This document shows, in pieces, positions 22,521 through 35,134 of a DNA stretch of 64,000 nucleotides. The number at the start of each line of letters is the position of its first letter. Position 1 is the first letter of the stretch. This DNA comes from Eumeta japonica. Lineage: Eukaryota; Arthropoda; Insecta; Lepidoptera; Psychidae. Under the pieces are notes generated by a model that was not told where the DNA came from, searched no databases, and saw nothing but the letters and a program-made list of their open reading frames with translations. A program made the position numbers and the translations under genes. The DNA is taken from NCBI GenBank assembly GCA_005406025.1, contig BGZK01002058.1:18430-82429 (forward strand), written 5' to 3'.

Positions 22521-25199
22521 GCCGGAAAAATCACGTAAAATATCTACATAATATTGTATCTGGTATCAACTCGCTGCAGGGGTTTGGTTTATTTTTGATG
22601 TTATACTTCTTTAGGCGCGTTATGAAAAATTGTTGAAAGTGAAATTATAAGATTCGCGCGCATCAGTGTAATACAAAATTAATTGCGTAACACAAAATTA
22701 ACTGTGTAACACAAAATTAACTGTGTAACACAAAATTAACTGAGTAACACAAAATTAACTATGTAACACAAAATTAACTGTGTAACACAAAATTAACAAG
22801 TTAAAGCTGCTCGTTTCGAATTCGAATTTCGAATAATGCGAGATTTTATGTTACACTTAATGTAAAAAATTAAATATTTATTTATTTAACTTTTAAAATT
22901 TAAACTGGACTTTATTGACTGTGTTGACTATCCTTTTCCAGTCCTTTAATTATTTTATTGTAATTAATTATTTGCATGCAATTAAAAACTATTTTTAAAT
23001 GATGCCAAAGAAGTATAACATCTCACGCGCGTACATAAGTACACGTACGATTTTTTTATACTGATTTGTGGGCTTTATATGCTAATGGGAGAATATAATA
23101 TTCTGATGTTACGAGTTTCAAATTAAAACGACTGTAGTAGTTGTCAAGGAGAATTATTAGATTATTAGAATAAGGAAAATGTATACGAAAAACCTGACTA
23201 TCAATTCAATTTACAATGTTTATCGCTTACTGACTACTAAACTGATGGTTAATACTATTTAATTTACAATGATATGGGATTTACGATATGGACGTGAAGG
23301 TCAAATTAAAAGTAGTTTGATAATTGTTTCAGAGAATTCTAGACTCAACATTGAAAGAAATCACCATAACTCTAAAATAATTCCTGTTTATTCTTTAATG
23401 ACTGTTACACGCTTGAGTTTTATAATTTAGATTTATTTAGAATATGTCTACGTCATTTTGAAATTTTATTTTCTTTCATATTATAAAGCCATATGGAATT
23501 ACAATAACGGAATATAAGAACGTTGCTAACTTTTAGAGTACTTGACTATAATATATAACATATAATTTCTGCAATAAGTTAATTTATTGTCGAAATATGA
23601 AAATCGGATCGATTGGACGGCTTTCACAATATTGAGGAATACTACAGTGAGTATTGGTTTAAACACTATAAAAATTATATGTAAAAGTTAAAAAAAATTA
23701 CCTATTGACCTCGTAGGCTGCGTCGAAAAACCATGTTGTAGAAAATTATTGTTACGCGTTTCTTTCTAATTCTTGTTACGTTTTTGTGGTATTCATAAAA
23801 CTAGTTCCATCAAATTCTGCAACACATACGTAATTTACAATAATAATATTATTGTAAGCAAATCAAATATCAAAATTTAGTGTCAATTTATTTTAAAATG
23901 TCGCGTTTAATCATGATGACATTTTAATGTTCAGCATCTAAATATCTTATTATTAAATCAATGTAACAATAATGCAATGCAATTGCAAACTCTAAATGCA
24001 AAACCTACGACCAGTATAAAACTATCTATATCATACATTTATACAAGAACTGACATAATTGCATTAAGGAAAGAATGGAAAATTAATTGATTAGAATTGT
24101 GATGCAAAATGCGTTTTTACATAAATAAAAAAGAAACCGAATAAAATTAAAATGACACAGTGATGAACTATAAATGCGATATAGGGTAGCGCCCCGCAAC
24201 CCGCACACACCGCAGCACTACACACTAAATCATACTAAAACACGCACCTGTTTGCAAATTTTTACAGGTCGTCTGCTACAAAATAGATTTTTTCTTTTGA
24301 CATAAAAATTAAGGTTAATTTCGAAAAATACAATCGGCAATTTTGAAGTATTTGTATAGATTGATCTATGCAGAAAATTCGGAGGCTCAATCGGTCCCAT
24401 TTGCATGAAAATGAAAATCTTTGTTTTAAAAGACGTATTGTTGATAGTTTTTCCTCTGTTCCAAAAGCGAATAAGTCGTCTAACTACAACTGACAAATTA
24501 AAATCTATAACATGCATAATCGGGTCACCAAAGATCACTGCACGCATGTTTTTATTTTCTGAGGAAAATCGACATCCCCACCACCAAAATTTCCATTTCG
24601 TCGAGTTAATGAACCTTCATTCTCTGTCACCGCTCGAATCGTATTCACATCTCTGTATGCCTCCTATTTTTATACCGTTTTATATCTCTTAAAGAATTGT
24701 CTTATAATAAAACAAAGTGTATTTTTTTTAATACAGATTTATATTTTACAATATGAATAAAAACTAATGTTAAATCATTAATATTGATCTAGTTTGTACA
24801 TCTGTCAGCGCTCCGATCAATAGGTATGCTAATGTTACAATCTTACAGTAATATAAATTACGGTAAATTACGGTAATTACCAAAAAATTTTACATATTTA
24901 CGATATTACACAATATACAACCTTTCACGAACTCTGAAGTCGCATAGAAATAAGAGTATTTGCGTATATATGCATATATGTGCGCACATATTGCTGCGCG
25001 CGCCCATTTCTTATATACATATATATATACAAGTATTATCTATACTTTCACTGTGGTTCCAGCGCAATACTTCATACTTATAGCTAAATTGTTAACATTA
25101 GCATGTCGGTGACGCGGACTCGTAAGATTTCACTCATATGAAAATCGTGCAATACGCCTAAAAAACTTTCTTCTTCAAAAAATGAAAAATCATTTAAGT
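22521..25199. other. AT-rich intergenic sequence
   Basis: Apart from the 19-bp array at 22666-22798, I see only AT-rich sequence. Two overlapping frames on opposite strands at 24230-24692 have AT-driven composition and no domain. A direct doublet of taaattacggtaa lies near 24856-24880. Confidence 0.4.
22666..22798. repeat. 19-bp tandem repeat x 7
   Basis: Seven head-to-tail copies of gtgtaacacaaaattaact. The first and last are the most diverged, and the inner ones differ by one or two bases in the first two positions. A minisatellite. Confidence 0.97.
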
Positions 25200-25520
25200 A
25201 GTTACGGACTGCGTCACAGAGTTAATATCTGTCATCGCATAGACACGGCAACGAACCGGTCGACGCACATCGCCCGCGGGCGCGGACTATATGGCTTTGA
25301 ACAAATAAATGCGATTTATAACAAGACTCATTGAAGTTCATCTCGCGCAAGGGCAGACTTTCACCCTTAAAATCGAAAATTGTCTTTTGTTCCGGCGGGC
25401 GGCGCGCTAACGGCTCCTAAATAACCACAAATCACGTCGGTCTAACGGAACGATTTAAATTCACGCGCGATATCGTGCGTGACGCGTTCCCTTTTCGCGG
25501 ACGACACGATATTGCAAGGT
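25200..25520. promoter_or_regulatory. GC-rich island, putative cis-regulatory module
   Basis: CpG-rich blocks alternate with homeodomain-like words (aaataaatgcgatttataac). The mixture is typical of insect developmental enhancers, but the call is inference from composition. Confidence 0.35.
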
Positions 25521-27529
25521 TGTCAAACAAATATTAGGAAAATATTGTCGCATATGATTTTTCACGAAATTAAAACCTCTATATCTAAATACTCATAATG
25601 TTGAAATTTATAAATAGCTGTTGCAATAGTTATATTATTAATGTGAATACAAATTGTACTTTGAGGTATTCACCTGAGAAACAAATAGATACAATTGAAT
25701 TTCTTACACAGATTTCTTCTGTAAGAAAGAATTTAATTTCTTTCTTACAGAATTACAAATGACCTTACGTTCTGACGTGAACACCTCGCATTAATTCCAG
25801 TGTAGTGTTGTGTACACACTGCATCGTACATCAACTACATTGAATTAAATCTAAACAAATACGAGACTCAAGCAATCGAAGACGTTCATTGTATGCGTAA
25901 AAGCTTACAACGTTAACGTTAATTGCCATATCATGACCACAGCGGTAATGAAACTGAGTTTCTTTTTAAATTGTGAATGACAACTAACGAATTCTTCTCC
26001 TTCTAATGAAAACTGACACCTTACCCGTTTTTCGACATTTATTATTGTACTAATAAAATTGTTAGTAGGCCCTTCAATATTCTTCTATATTTCTTTTTTC
26101 AATAAATTCTTATAGTCAATCTGTCTTAATCTTATACTTACTTTTATCGTTATCCCTAGTCTAAGGGTTTCTACTCTTTTATAACTAATTTCACATAACT
26201 CATAATTAATCATCTTAACACTAATTCTGCTAATTACACAGAGTAATGCTCAAATAGTTGTGATGGGATCTAAAACCTGCTGAGTTGACATTGTCGATAC
26301 CATTATCGATACAATGTACCCGGACGAATCTTAAGATACATTTCGATGCGTATGTATCTTAAAATTAAGATCTAGGAATGAGTTTAGAAATATGTTCTCT
26401 CTATCATTAATTAAATAAATTGCATGTAATTCTCTGATAGACCATCAGTCATTGAAATATACTTCCTCTTCCCCTTCCTTCTCCTTACTACAAAATATTT
26501 TGTTATACGTGTCATATAAAGTTATGTTACTTTACAATCAACTTTCCACCATTAATTTTTTTTTTTATTAATTGAGGAGATACTTAGATATTAAGACCGA
26601 TTTTTGGAAATCGAGTTTTCATGTGATCTTCAGTTTTAGAGTCCTACGAAACTGTTTTGATCATTTTTCGAGTGATGTCTATTTGCGTGCGTGGGTGCCT
26701 AAGTATGGGTGTGTACGTGTGAATGTAACCTAATTCCACTGGGTAAATTTTGAAGTATTCAAAAAAATTTTTTTTAAATAACTCTTAGATTTCTCTACCA
26801 ATCGATATCAAAATGATAAATATAATCAGCTCTTTTTTCTAAACCGTTGCACCGATCGCCGAAAGTTGCATAAAAATCGATTTATTTGTTCAAGAGATAA
26901 TGTTTGCGAAACATTTTTCAATAAGATTTTACTTACATAAATTCAAAAATAAAACCAACACTTTTTTCTTAAAAAAACAACGTCCATCACTGTAAACTGC
27001 ATCAAAATCGGTTGATTCGTTTGAAATCCTTTTTTATCGAAAATTTTGATAAAAAAGGATTTTTTCCAAGTTACTTATGAAATTCTCAATAAATTTATGT
27101 TTTAAACTCGGTTGTCTTTTTGTACATAAGAAACTGCGTCAGATTCATTTTAAATAAATTTAAACTAAACTCGCAAAACTCAAAACGTATTGAAACTATA
27201 TTTATGAGCTCGGAAAACTTAAAAAAGCTTTAAAAGTTACTGCTATTTTTAGTTTTGAACGTACCAACCTGTAGAGTAGAAAGAAGTTTTCGGAATGATC
27301 TGCAAAGACAACCTTCCTTCGAGATTTTGAGTTCGTAAAACTCAAAAAATTAAGCATATCGATATTTTTAAACTCAAGGCGCCCAAAAACACATCGATAA
27401 GTATCACAACGGGAAGTTTTAGGGATGGTCTTGCGGGGTCAACTAATTTGATTATTTTTTATAATACATGACGTTTACAACAATGGACACGGACACTATT
27501 TAAATTCACCTATTGAATTGCGATTCTGC
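25521..27529. other. AT-rich intergenic sequence
   Basis: Contains a perfect 15-bp hairpin at 25717-25752. At 26600-27110 there is a degenerate dispersed-repeat-like stretch with recurring 'catcaaaatcg' and 'ttttcgaa' words. No exon is supportable. Confidence 0.4.
25717..25752. repeat. Perfect hairpin, 15-bp arms, 6-nt loop
   Basis: Arms ttctgtaagaaagaa (25717-25731) and its exact reverse complement (25738-25752). Confidence 0.95.
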
Positions 27530-27685
27530 ACGAACATAACGCTACGGTGACCACAATGGCTGCACGCAGAGCAGACCCGGGGTGACGCGCATTGTTATTG
27601 TAAAAAGTGTAAAGTGTGGTTAATGACGTCATTGTTGTGCGACACTTGCTGCGTGGGAGTGGGACGGTCGGTGCGTGAAGTATTG
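27530..27685. promoter_or_regulatory. CRE palindrome with SOX-like word cluster
   Basis: AATGACGTCATT (27622-27633) is a perfect CRE palindrome. Around it lie several ACAAT/ATTGT words (acaatgg, cattgttattgt, cattgttg), the core recognised by SOX-type HMG boxes. The segment is GC-richer than its flanks. The role is inferred. Confidence 0.35.
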
Positions 27686-27984
27686 ATTATCTCTTTTTTT
27701 CTCTTGTACGGAACGACCTTGTGTTCTTCCAACCCGGAACATAAATAATGAAAATATTACAAGTACATAAAGAGAATGATATTTTTGGATTAAATAAATA
27801 TAAATTTCCATTGTATTTCGAAATATAACATTTATTATAGAATAGCATTACAATGTTTTGTAATAGAAATATTTACACATTGGCTTTTTGGAAATCAGCA
27901 TTTGTCTGTATTTTACGATTTTTGTGTTGGATTTTTATATCGCCCCACAGCATAGGTATGCTTTTCCACTTTTTTTTATTCCAG

Positions 27985-28115
27985 CTTGATCTTTACTTCA
28001 GCTAGTCCAAGGACTAGAACCTCTCCACGTTGGTCCAGTGTGAGTTGGGGGCTGTTGATTAGTATTATCATCATATTAATGCTTATTATCATCATAATGA
28101 TGACGCCCCTCGCCA
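27985..28115 (-). repeat. LINE/SINE tail fragment
   Basis: On the minus strand the words cacactggaccaacgtggag match the conserved tail family also seen at 31130-31300, 53985-54110 and 58793-58850. It is followed by a short tri-/tetranucleotide-rich end (atcatcat). Confidence 0.45.
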
Positions 28116-28560
28116 GCCGCTTAACCTGCTGTCCTTTACGTGAAATGATTGTTTTTTAATTCCGTACAACAAACAGAAAATTGAGCTTTTATAGGCTCAC
28201 TCTCGAATCTGTACATCTGTCTGTTCGTCTATCACAATTATTTTCCCCTAATCATTGGACTAGTAAATATATAAGTGTTAGTGTACCCAATCACGAACGT
28301 ATAGTGTAAACAAACAAATATGTTTGTTTGACAATACCTAGCCTAAACGGAAGTACTGAATACAGGGCTTCATTCATAATCTAAAGGAAAACCTACACTT
28401 AAATCCAATCAATAACATCTGGCCACATTGTTACTTATGATGGTAACTTTAAATTACGTCTTCAACCAAAAGCACCTACCTACGTTAAACCTACTAAAAC
28501 AGGCAATTCGAACAGTTCACATAACGTTTATTATTTCATTTGGAATATGCTTTTTTCTTC
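28116..28560. other. Intergenic sequence without recognisable content
   Basis: AT-rich sequence with scattered words resembling dispersed repeats (ctgtctgttcgtc). No gene is supportable. Confidence 0.4.
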
Positions 28561-28650
28561 ACGTAACTAGCCCCGTAACCACTCACGACCGTCCGGAAGT
28601 GACGTCACACGCGATCGATGAGCTTCCGTTATGGAGGGGGGCGATCAAAT
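28561..28650. promoter_or_regulatory. Composite ETS-CRE site with DRE-like word
   Basis: CCGGAAGTGACGTCAC occupies 28593-28608, an ETS half-site fused to a full CRE. The arrangement is known to be enriched at core promoters in animals. GCGATCGATG follows at once. The flanks are GC-rich. A promoter or enhancer is likely, though no exon was found beside it. Confidence 0.45.
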
Positions 28651-28848
28651 GATCCATTTCTAGTTGTGTTTTGATATAAAGCCGATGAATGGGTGCCAAA
28701 AACGATGTATCCGATATTTATTCTCTAGAAGCCGCACGAATATATTTATTGCTTCTAATATATCGGAATCATAAATGAACTATTTTGGATTATATGAAAA
28801 TAAAATAGTTGTTGTTGGCATCAGTGAATAGTGATTGAACTCATTAAT

Positions 28849-29338
28849 TTGTCTGTGTCTCAAGCTATTCCGTACTTAATCAGGTTTTGATATTTTGTAC
28901 TTAACACTCTAAAGCACACTTTTATAGATATCTAAAAAAAGATGCAATAGATCATTGTCATAGATCCAAAGAAGAAGTATATATATATAGTTTATTCCTC
29001 CTAGAGCTATTTGTCTGTGTCTCAAGTTATTCCGTACTTAATCAGGTTTTGATATTTTGTACTTAACACTCTAAAGCACACTTTTATAGATATCTAAAAA
29101 AAGATGCAATAGATCATTGTCATAGATCCAAAGAAGAAGTATATATATATATATATAGTTTATTCCTCCTAGAGCTATTTGTCTGTGTCTCAAGTTATTC
29201 CGTACTTAATCAGGTTTTGATATTTTGTACTTAACACTCTAAAGCACACTTTTATAGATATCTAAAAAAAGATGCAATAGATCATTGTCATAGATCCAAA
29301 GAAGAAGTATATATATATAGTTTATTCCTCCTAGAGCT
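28849..29338. repeat. Near-identical tandem triplication, about 160-168 bp per unit
   Basis: Three head-to-tail copies start at ttgtctgtgtctcaag (28849, 29011, 29179). They are nearly identical; copy length differs mainly through the TA run inside. The junction tattcctcctagagct is shared. No coding frame spans them. The near-identity points to recent duplication or ongoing homogenisation. Confidence 0.97.
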
Positions 29339-29739
29339 AAAAATGTTTTGAAATTCTAGCTATATAGTTAAATCACACAATTCAGTTTGGCTTTGACATA
29401 GCAGTTTCGATGAAGTGTAGGTACATAAAGTGTCAGTTTGTATGTGTTTTAAAAGTTAAAATCCACGTAAATTAATTCGGTATTCGTTTCGAATGCGAAG
29501 TTATTTAACATATTGCCAGTTAGAAACATATTTACCGAATCAGCCCCCACGGACATAGAATTATTTATTAATTCATTACGGAAATGCGTATTGACCAATT
29601 TACGTCAAACCATGACATGCTCTTAAACATAATCACTCTTAGATTAGGTTAGTCTAGAAAAGTGTTTCACTTTATCTATCAATGTGCAATAGCACACTAG
29701 AAATATCGTCTCACTAAGCACACAACAGTACTCATAAAC
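29339..29739. other. AT-rich intergenic sequence
   Basis: I see no exon, repeat or motif cluster that I can support here. Confidence 0.4.
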
Positions 29740-30070
29740 ACCGGCTTATATGGAATCCCGCAAGCAGAAACAAAGCAAACAGACAGACAGGCCCGGCGAA
29801 CGAACGGCCCCTCGGCAGTTCATTAAGGCAAGTTTTGAGATGTTGAATAAACATAGAAAATATTATCGGACGAATAGACCCTCGCGGATTACGAGGGCTA
29901 ATCATTAACCCACCCCACGGCGGGGTCGCGCGCCCGCCGACGGAATATAATACAATGATTCGCAACGCCTTTAACATGTCATATCATCATTCATACAAAT
30001 ATATTTATTTTAAAGTCGCGCAACGGCGGGGGTCGTCCGTTACGTGCGAAAAGTCGCACTTGGCGATAAA
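29740..30070. promoter_or_regulatory. GC-rich island, putative cis-regulatory module
   Basis: Two CpG-rich cores (29785-29945 and 30015-30065) flank AT-rich homeodomain-like words (ggctaatcattaaccc). The minus-strand frame is a composition effect. The regulatory role is inferred. Confidence 0.35.
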
Positions 30071-30928
30071 AAGATGTAAATGTTTAATAGCGTGTATTGT
30101 CGTCAATAATTTATATCTATAGATATTTACATACTTACTGTTTTATTCAGAGTCGCTAGTCTAACTTTAAAACGTGCTTAGAAGACAGTTTAACGCGAGT
30201 TTACAAAAAAGTCTATTCAGATACCTTGTTTAATTTATAAACACTATTTAAACTTCGTTTAGCCGTCATACAATAGTTAAACATAGGCAAAGGATGTTTA
30301 ACAGTGGTCTAAGGATTGTTTTACAGAATATTTGACGTAGGTTGTCAAAAGTGACATTTGATTATCGTGTTTTTATCATCAAGTTAGAGATTGATTTCTA
30401 TAAATTACGAATTATTAATTCGACATTCATAATGGAAGAAATATCTGAAGTTAAATAATTTCGCAAATGTTTTAATAAATATAAATGTTATATATAAATA
30501 CATACTTTTCATTACTTGGATGCCAGATACTAAATATTTTCGAGTTTTTTAAAACATTTTTTGATCAGAATGTTGCCATTATAACGCTTAAACACTCTTT
30601 TAGTTAGACTGCAGTCTGACATTCTGAATTGCTTAATGCCTAAACTGCTGTTTAAGAAGTAAAGTGTTTAGTTAAAGCACCGTTGAACGATGTTTTAAAT
30701 AAGGATTCTGAATAAGGCAGTTATAGTGTACATAAATTATGTGAACAATACCTTTTACATGTACAGAAATTTTTTTGTCAATTACGAAGTTTTCAATGAA
30801 TTGATAGAATTCAAATCAAACGCTTGTAAATGATGTTCGTTATTACATTGCACATTGGTATATATGTTTTAAAAATTTGGATGTAAATTTTAGTATCTAT
30901 ATTACATGTTGTTTTAAACTCTAAAACA

Positions 30929-30999
30929 CATAACACACACACACACAAACATACACACACACACACAAACATACACACACACACAGACACGTACAAACG
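30929..30999. repeat. CA microsatellite, interrupted
   Basis: Runs of (ac)n are interrupted by aaacat at regular spacing, giving a higher-order unit of about 24 bp. Confidence 0.95.
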
Positions 31000-31129
31000 C
31001 ACACATTTATACTTTATATATTTACGTATAGAAATATCCGACAGTCGACGAGAGGCCAACAAGTTGCTTTTAAAACACAAGGTATCAGATGCAAATTCTC
31101 ACCACAAGAGGGAGCTTCACTAAAAGTCG

Positions 31130-31300
31130 ATTAAGCGGGCCTCAGAAGGTAGGTTGCCGCTGGCCTCGTGCATTATCACAGCATCGGTGTCCACGCCCGT
31201 CACCAGCCCCGACCCACACTAAGTCAGCGTGGATGGCCTAGGATCCAAGTTTCGCATTCTGAAACGGAGAGGTTGCGGGAGGGTGCACTTTGTAGCTCAA
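31130..31300 (+). repeat. LINE/SINE tail fragment
   Basis: The words cacactaagtcagcgtgg, atggcctaggat and tctgaaacggagaggttgcg follow the order of a lepidopteran LINE/SINE 3' tail, with many substitutions. Confidence 0.5.
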
Positions 31301-32479
31301 CGAGGACGTACGAGGTGACATGATAAAGAAATATATCGATGCGACCGATATCAATTTTCATGTTTTGATAGGATGCATTTCGTTATAGGAAGGTTATATT
31401 GTAGAGATTTGTATTCGACACAGATTGTGCTAATAATTTATGATTATTTTTTACTGTTATCGGCGATAGAGAAAAAGCATTTCTGGTAGTTTGTGGATAA
31501 TTTTTAGCTGGATATTTTCCATTATATATAGCGTCTTATATTGTCTGCTTTTATTATTATTATTAGTTCCTTCCATGAGTATCAGAATATTTTAATATTT
31601 TTCAATAGCTTAATGAGCTTTTTTGAATTGTTCGAATCCATATAGTGATTATCATTTCATTCTTCCTGGAATGTGAAATAAAATTTTGTGTTAATACAAA
31701 CAAAATCAAATGCATTTTAAAGTATAAAAATATAAAATCGAAGATGATACTTCAAAATTACAAGTTCTGGCTAAAATTATGCGTTAATTTTATTTCCGCT
31801 TTATTTAATTTCCGCTGTATCAACACATTTTTGTCTAGGTAATATAATTTATAAATACCTTAATTACTGTAACAGATTATAATGTATTCCATTAACTTAA
31901 TTCAAGTTTCATTTATATTCTGTTCCGTTTTTGGTTATACAAACTACAACACGCTGCTCAGTCTATTTATTTAATAATGAGTTATGTTTTAAAGTTATTA
32001 ATTTACACTAAGTTTACAATAAATGCCTCCAAATAAATGATTTTCCACCCCAAAACTTGCTGTGGGTGTTATAGTAGCAATGTTTAGTATGTGAAAGTAA
32101 AAAAAAAGCATTTTGTCAATTTTTATCTCGCATATGGCCAGAACTAATTCTCTAATTGAGCACTAAATCCTTACCTCTTTTCCCTAATTGATTATCCAAG
32201 GAAATCACTATTTCCCACTACGTAATTTGCTATAGGTCTTAGTACAGTAGCTGTGTTTAAATTATTATATTATAATAAGCCGGTCCTAAATTATTGGTAT
32301 TTTCGACTCGAAAAAACGTCTGCTAGTCGTCGAAACATGATTATTAAAATAAATTGTGATTCCATATCGAATTCAACTCATTACAGAAATAAGTCTATGA
32401 ATCAATCTCACCTTGTATTATAATGAAACTCCAACATGTTTTGTCCGATTAATATAAAGAGAATCTAATTTCTGGTATA

Positions 32480-32584
32480 TTAGTCCCCGGGCGGCTGCGC
32501 CCGCGGCCGCCGCGGCGCGCTCCGCTGGCTTTCAATATCGTTTTCGTGTTACTCATTTTTTGGGCGGGCCTTCCACTCCGCGGA
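32480..32584. promoter_or_regulatory. Short CpG island
   Basis: About 70 bp of almost pure CpG-rich sequence (gcgcccgcggccgccgcgg) with AT-rich flanks. No open frame. The regulatory role is inferred from composition only. Confidence 0.3.
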
Positions 32585-33530
32585 TATCATTGTAAAAATT
32601 GAAAAGCTTCCGAACAGGATATGGATATTTTAGCCGTACCTGGGGAAGGATTTCGGGATTTCCTTAAAAAAAATACCGAACGGATCGAGCTTTAGGGTTC
32701 CATATTACATGTTTAATTTTATCATTTTTTTTTATTATTCGACAAGTTTTGTTTCCGGAGACTTCGGAGTTTATTTATCTTTTGTCAATATAGATACTAA
32801 ATATTTTTTTTATTTCCTGCGAATACTATTTATACTAATTAGAATACTTTTAGATGAAAGGGACCGTGCTCGACATTTTTTGAACACATTTTATTATTAG
32901 CTTCAGTTATCTCTGTTGTATATAAGGAAATCTTAAAGACTCAATTTCATATACTTCTAATTGTTGAATCATCATGGAACTTCGCAATTGTGTGTATTTC
33001 TGAAAACAATACGATAATATAGTGTTATTAAACTGATCTGATTATGTAGCCAGTATAGTCAGACACAGGAACTCGATAACGGGATAAGACATCGTAGACG
33101 TGTTTGACCTTGTTGGAATTTTCTTGAGATGCACTCTGGTTGAGAGTTATTTTTAGGATCTGACTATAAAGCCGTATAGCAGGTACTAGCACTTTCTAAT
33201 AGAACAATGTATCTTATCCGTGTTTAGGCTTGTTGGAATTGTCTTGACATGCATTTTAGCTGCGATTGGCTGATGATAAAACGGGAATAGTGACACTGAT
33301 ACTCTATAACCAATAACGTCTTAACAAATACACTAATTTCATATTTAACGTATCCCGCGCGCTTTCTTATCAAAACGCCTCGCTCCGTCAACTAAGACAG
33401 ACAGTAGTAACACTAGAAAAAAAATAAAGCAGTCATAGAACAAGAGACACCGTAACAAGATATCGACACGTATAAATAGAAGCTTACGAATTTCAACTCT
33501 GAAAACCGACATTACTCATTAGACACCCTA

Positions 33531-33653
33531 AGTAATAAAGTATAAAATTTGAGCAAAAAAGCGTGGGGAGCTTAAAAAAAATCGTTTGTGTCCGTATTTT
33601 TGAGGAAGAACACACCACGCTTTTGCTCTCAAATATTATACTCATTTTACTAC
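33531..33653. repeat. Inverted repeat, arms about 36 bp
   Basis: The left arm (through gcaaaaaagcgtgg, ending 33566) and the right arm (starting ccacgcttttgct at 33615) pair with several mismatches around a 48-bp centre. The similarity extends outward through agtaataaagtata. A foldback remnant. Confidence 0.6.
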
Positions 33654-35101
33654 AAACGAGGCTTACACTCAGGCTCCTCAGAGGTACACTGTGATAGATA
33701 TTATTTTTTCCTTTTTAATATAGCATCTACTTTTTTATAAAAGCTTATTTTTAAATTATTAATTTTCAACTGACCAACTTATCACGTAAGTGTAATTATT
33801 TTATTTTTATTAAATTGTAGGGCTGAATGAGCTGCAAATCTTAAAACTTTATTTGCGTTTTGTATTCGTGACAATGAGCGACACTCTCGTTTGAGCGCCG
33901 GTTAACATTACTGACACACATATGATTTATTTTCCACATAAAAATTGCACTTATCGTCTAAGCTACTTAGCCAAACCGCATACCACGAAATCCAGACTTA
34001 GTAATAAAAATCCGCAAAAATAGGATGTTAATTATATGTTAACTATTAATTTGACTTATCCAATATATAATGTAGTGAAAAATTATGAGACATAATATAA
34101 CCTAAAGTATAAATATTTACTATATATTTTTTTTAATTCTTTAGATTTTTACAGCAATAATTAATTGAAGTGCCATAAGTTAATTGTAGAAAATAAAATA
34201 TCGGGGGCAGTCACGTTTATGATATATTATTTGTTTACTTACTTTTTATATAAATAAAAACACAATAATTGAAATATGAAATGTGAAAAAAGGTTTATAA
34301 GTCGCAGCGTCGGTTTTTTTTTCCATAAATTAAGTGTTAATTTATGACTTAAACATTTCACGATTAAGCTTTAAGCACAATGTTACATAAAATAAGCACA
34401 TAACGAATTGACGCCGTAAAATAATAAGCATTTCCTTCCCTACAAACATCATTAGCGAGCTCTGTGATCTTTTTATAATCAAAAATCTCATGAAATCAAA
34501 CAAGTTAGGGGTGTATTTTTATGCACAATGTACACATTGATGGGGTTCCTTTTGGGGATGCTTTGTCATTTTGTTTCTCATTGGATGACTTTTGATATAT
34601 TTGTTCCTTACAATATACGATTCTCAGTACATTGTGAGTTTTTGTCCACGAAATCTTGCTGTAGGAGAGATTCAGCCACTTCTACAGCAACCATTAAATA
34701 TTATAATTTCTATCATCCAACCATTTGAATAAAATAGCCTCTATAATACTTCTATCTAGCTAATAACGCGTCGTTCTGATTTTGGTATGATAATCTAATA
34801 AAATCTAAATTTTACTCAATAATAAATTATTTCGATCGCTTTCATTTTATCTTTAATATACAAAGTAAACAATAGCGAAAAATCTTTCAAATAGTAGTGT
34901 CTGTTGGTACAGACATCACTGACAAAAGGAAAATTAAACAAAGTAACCTGTCGAAAATAAGGAAAGTGTTTTACCACGTTTCCGCAATTTTACCTGTGTG
35001 TGGATGTAAAAAAGTTGCCTTTAAATTTCGTATTGAGAGATTTTGCCGTCGATCCCAATTTCAGTAGCGCTCTTAATTCTGATCTTGATACTCTGATTTC
35101 G

Positions 35102-35134
35102 ATTCAGGTTTCAATTTGAAGTTGAAACCTGAAT
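35102..35134. repeat. Perfect hairpin, 13-bp arms, 7-nt loop
   Basis: attcaggtttcaa and its exact reverse complement are separated by tttgaag. Confidence 0.95.

Larger units (their letters stand above)
30071..32479. other. Intergenic sequence with a CA microsatellite and repeat tail
   Basis: A CA-rich microsatellite lies at 30929-30999, and a LINE/SINE tail at 31130-31300. The rest is AT-rich. The 89-codon minus frame over 30811-31080 is produced by the CA run. Confidence 0.5.

Noticed and set aside
28849..29338. CRISPR-like direct repeats
   Set aside because: The units abut without unique spacers and are about 160 bp. This is a tandem duplication in a eukaryotic genome.
30811..31080. 89-codon Cys/Val-rich minus-strand frame
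   Set aside because: The Val-Cys repeat is the translation of the CA microsatellite.
34653..34692. Hairpin around ttgctgtag ... ctacagcaa as a miRNA precursor
   Set aside because: The stem is only about 12 bp, too short for a miRNA precursor, and there is no extended pairing.
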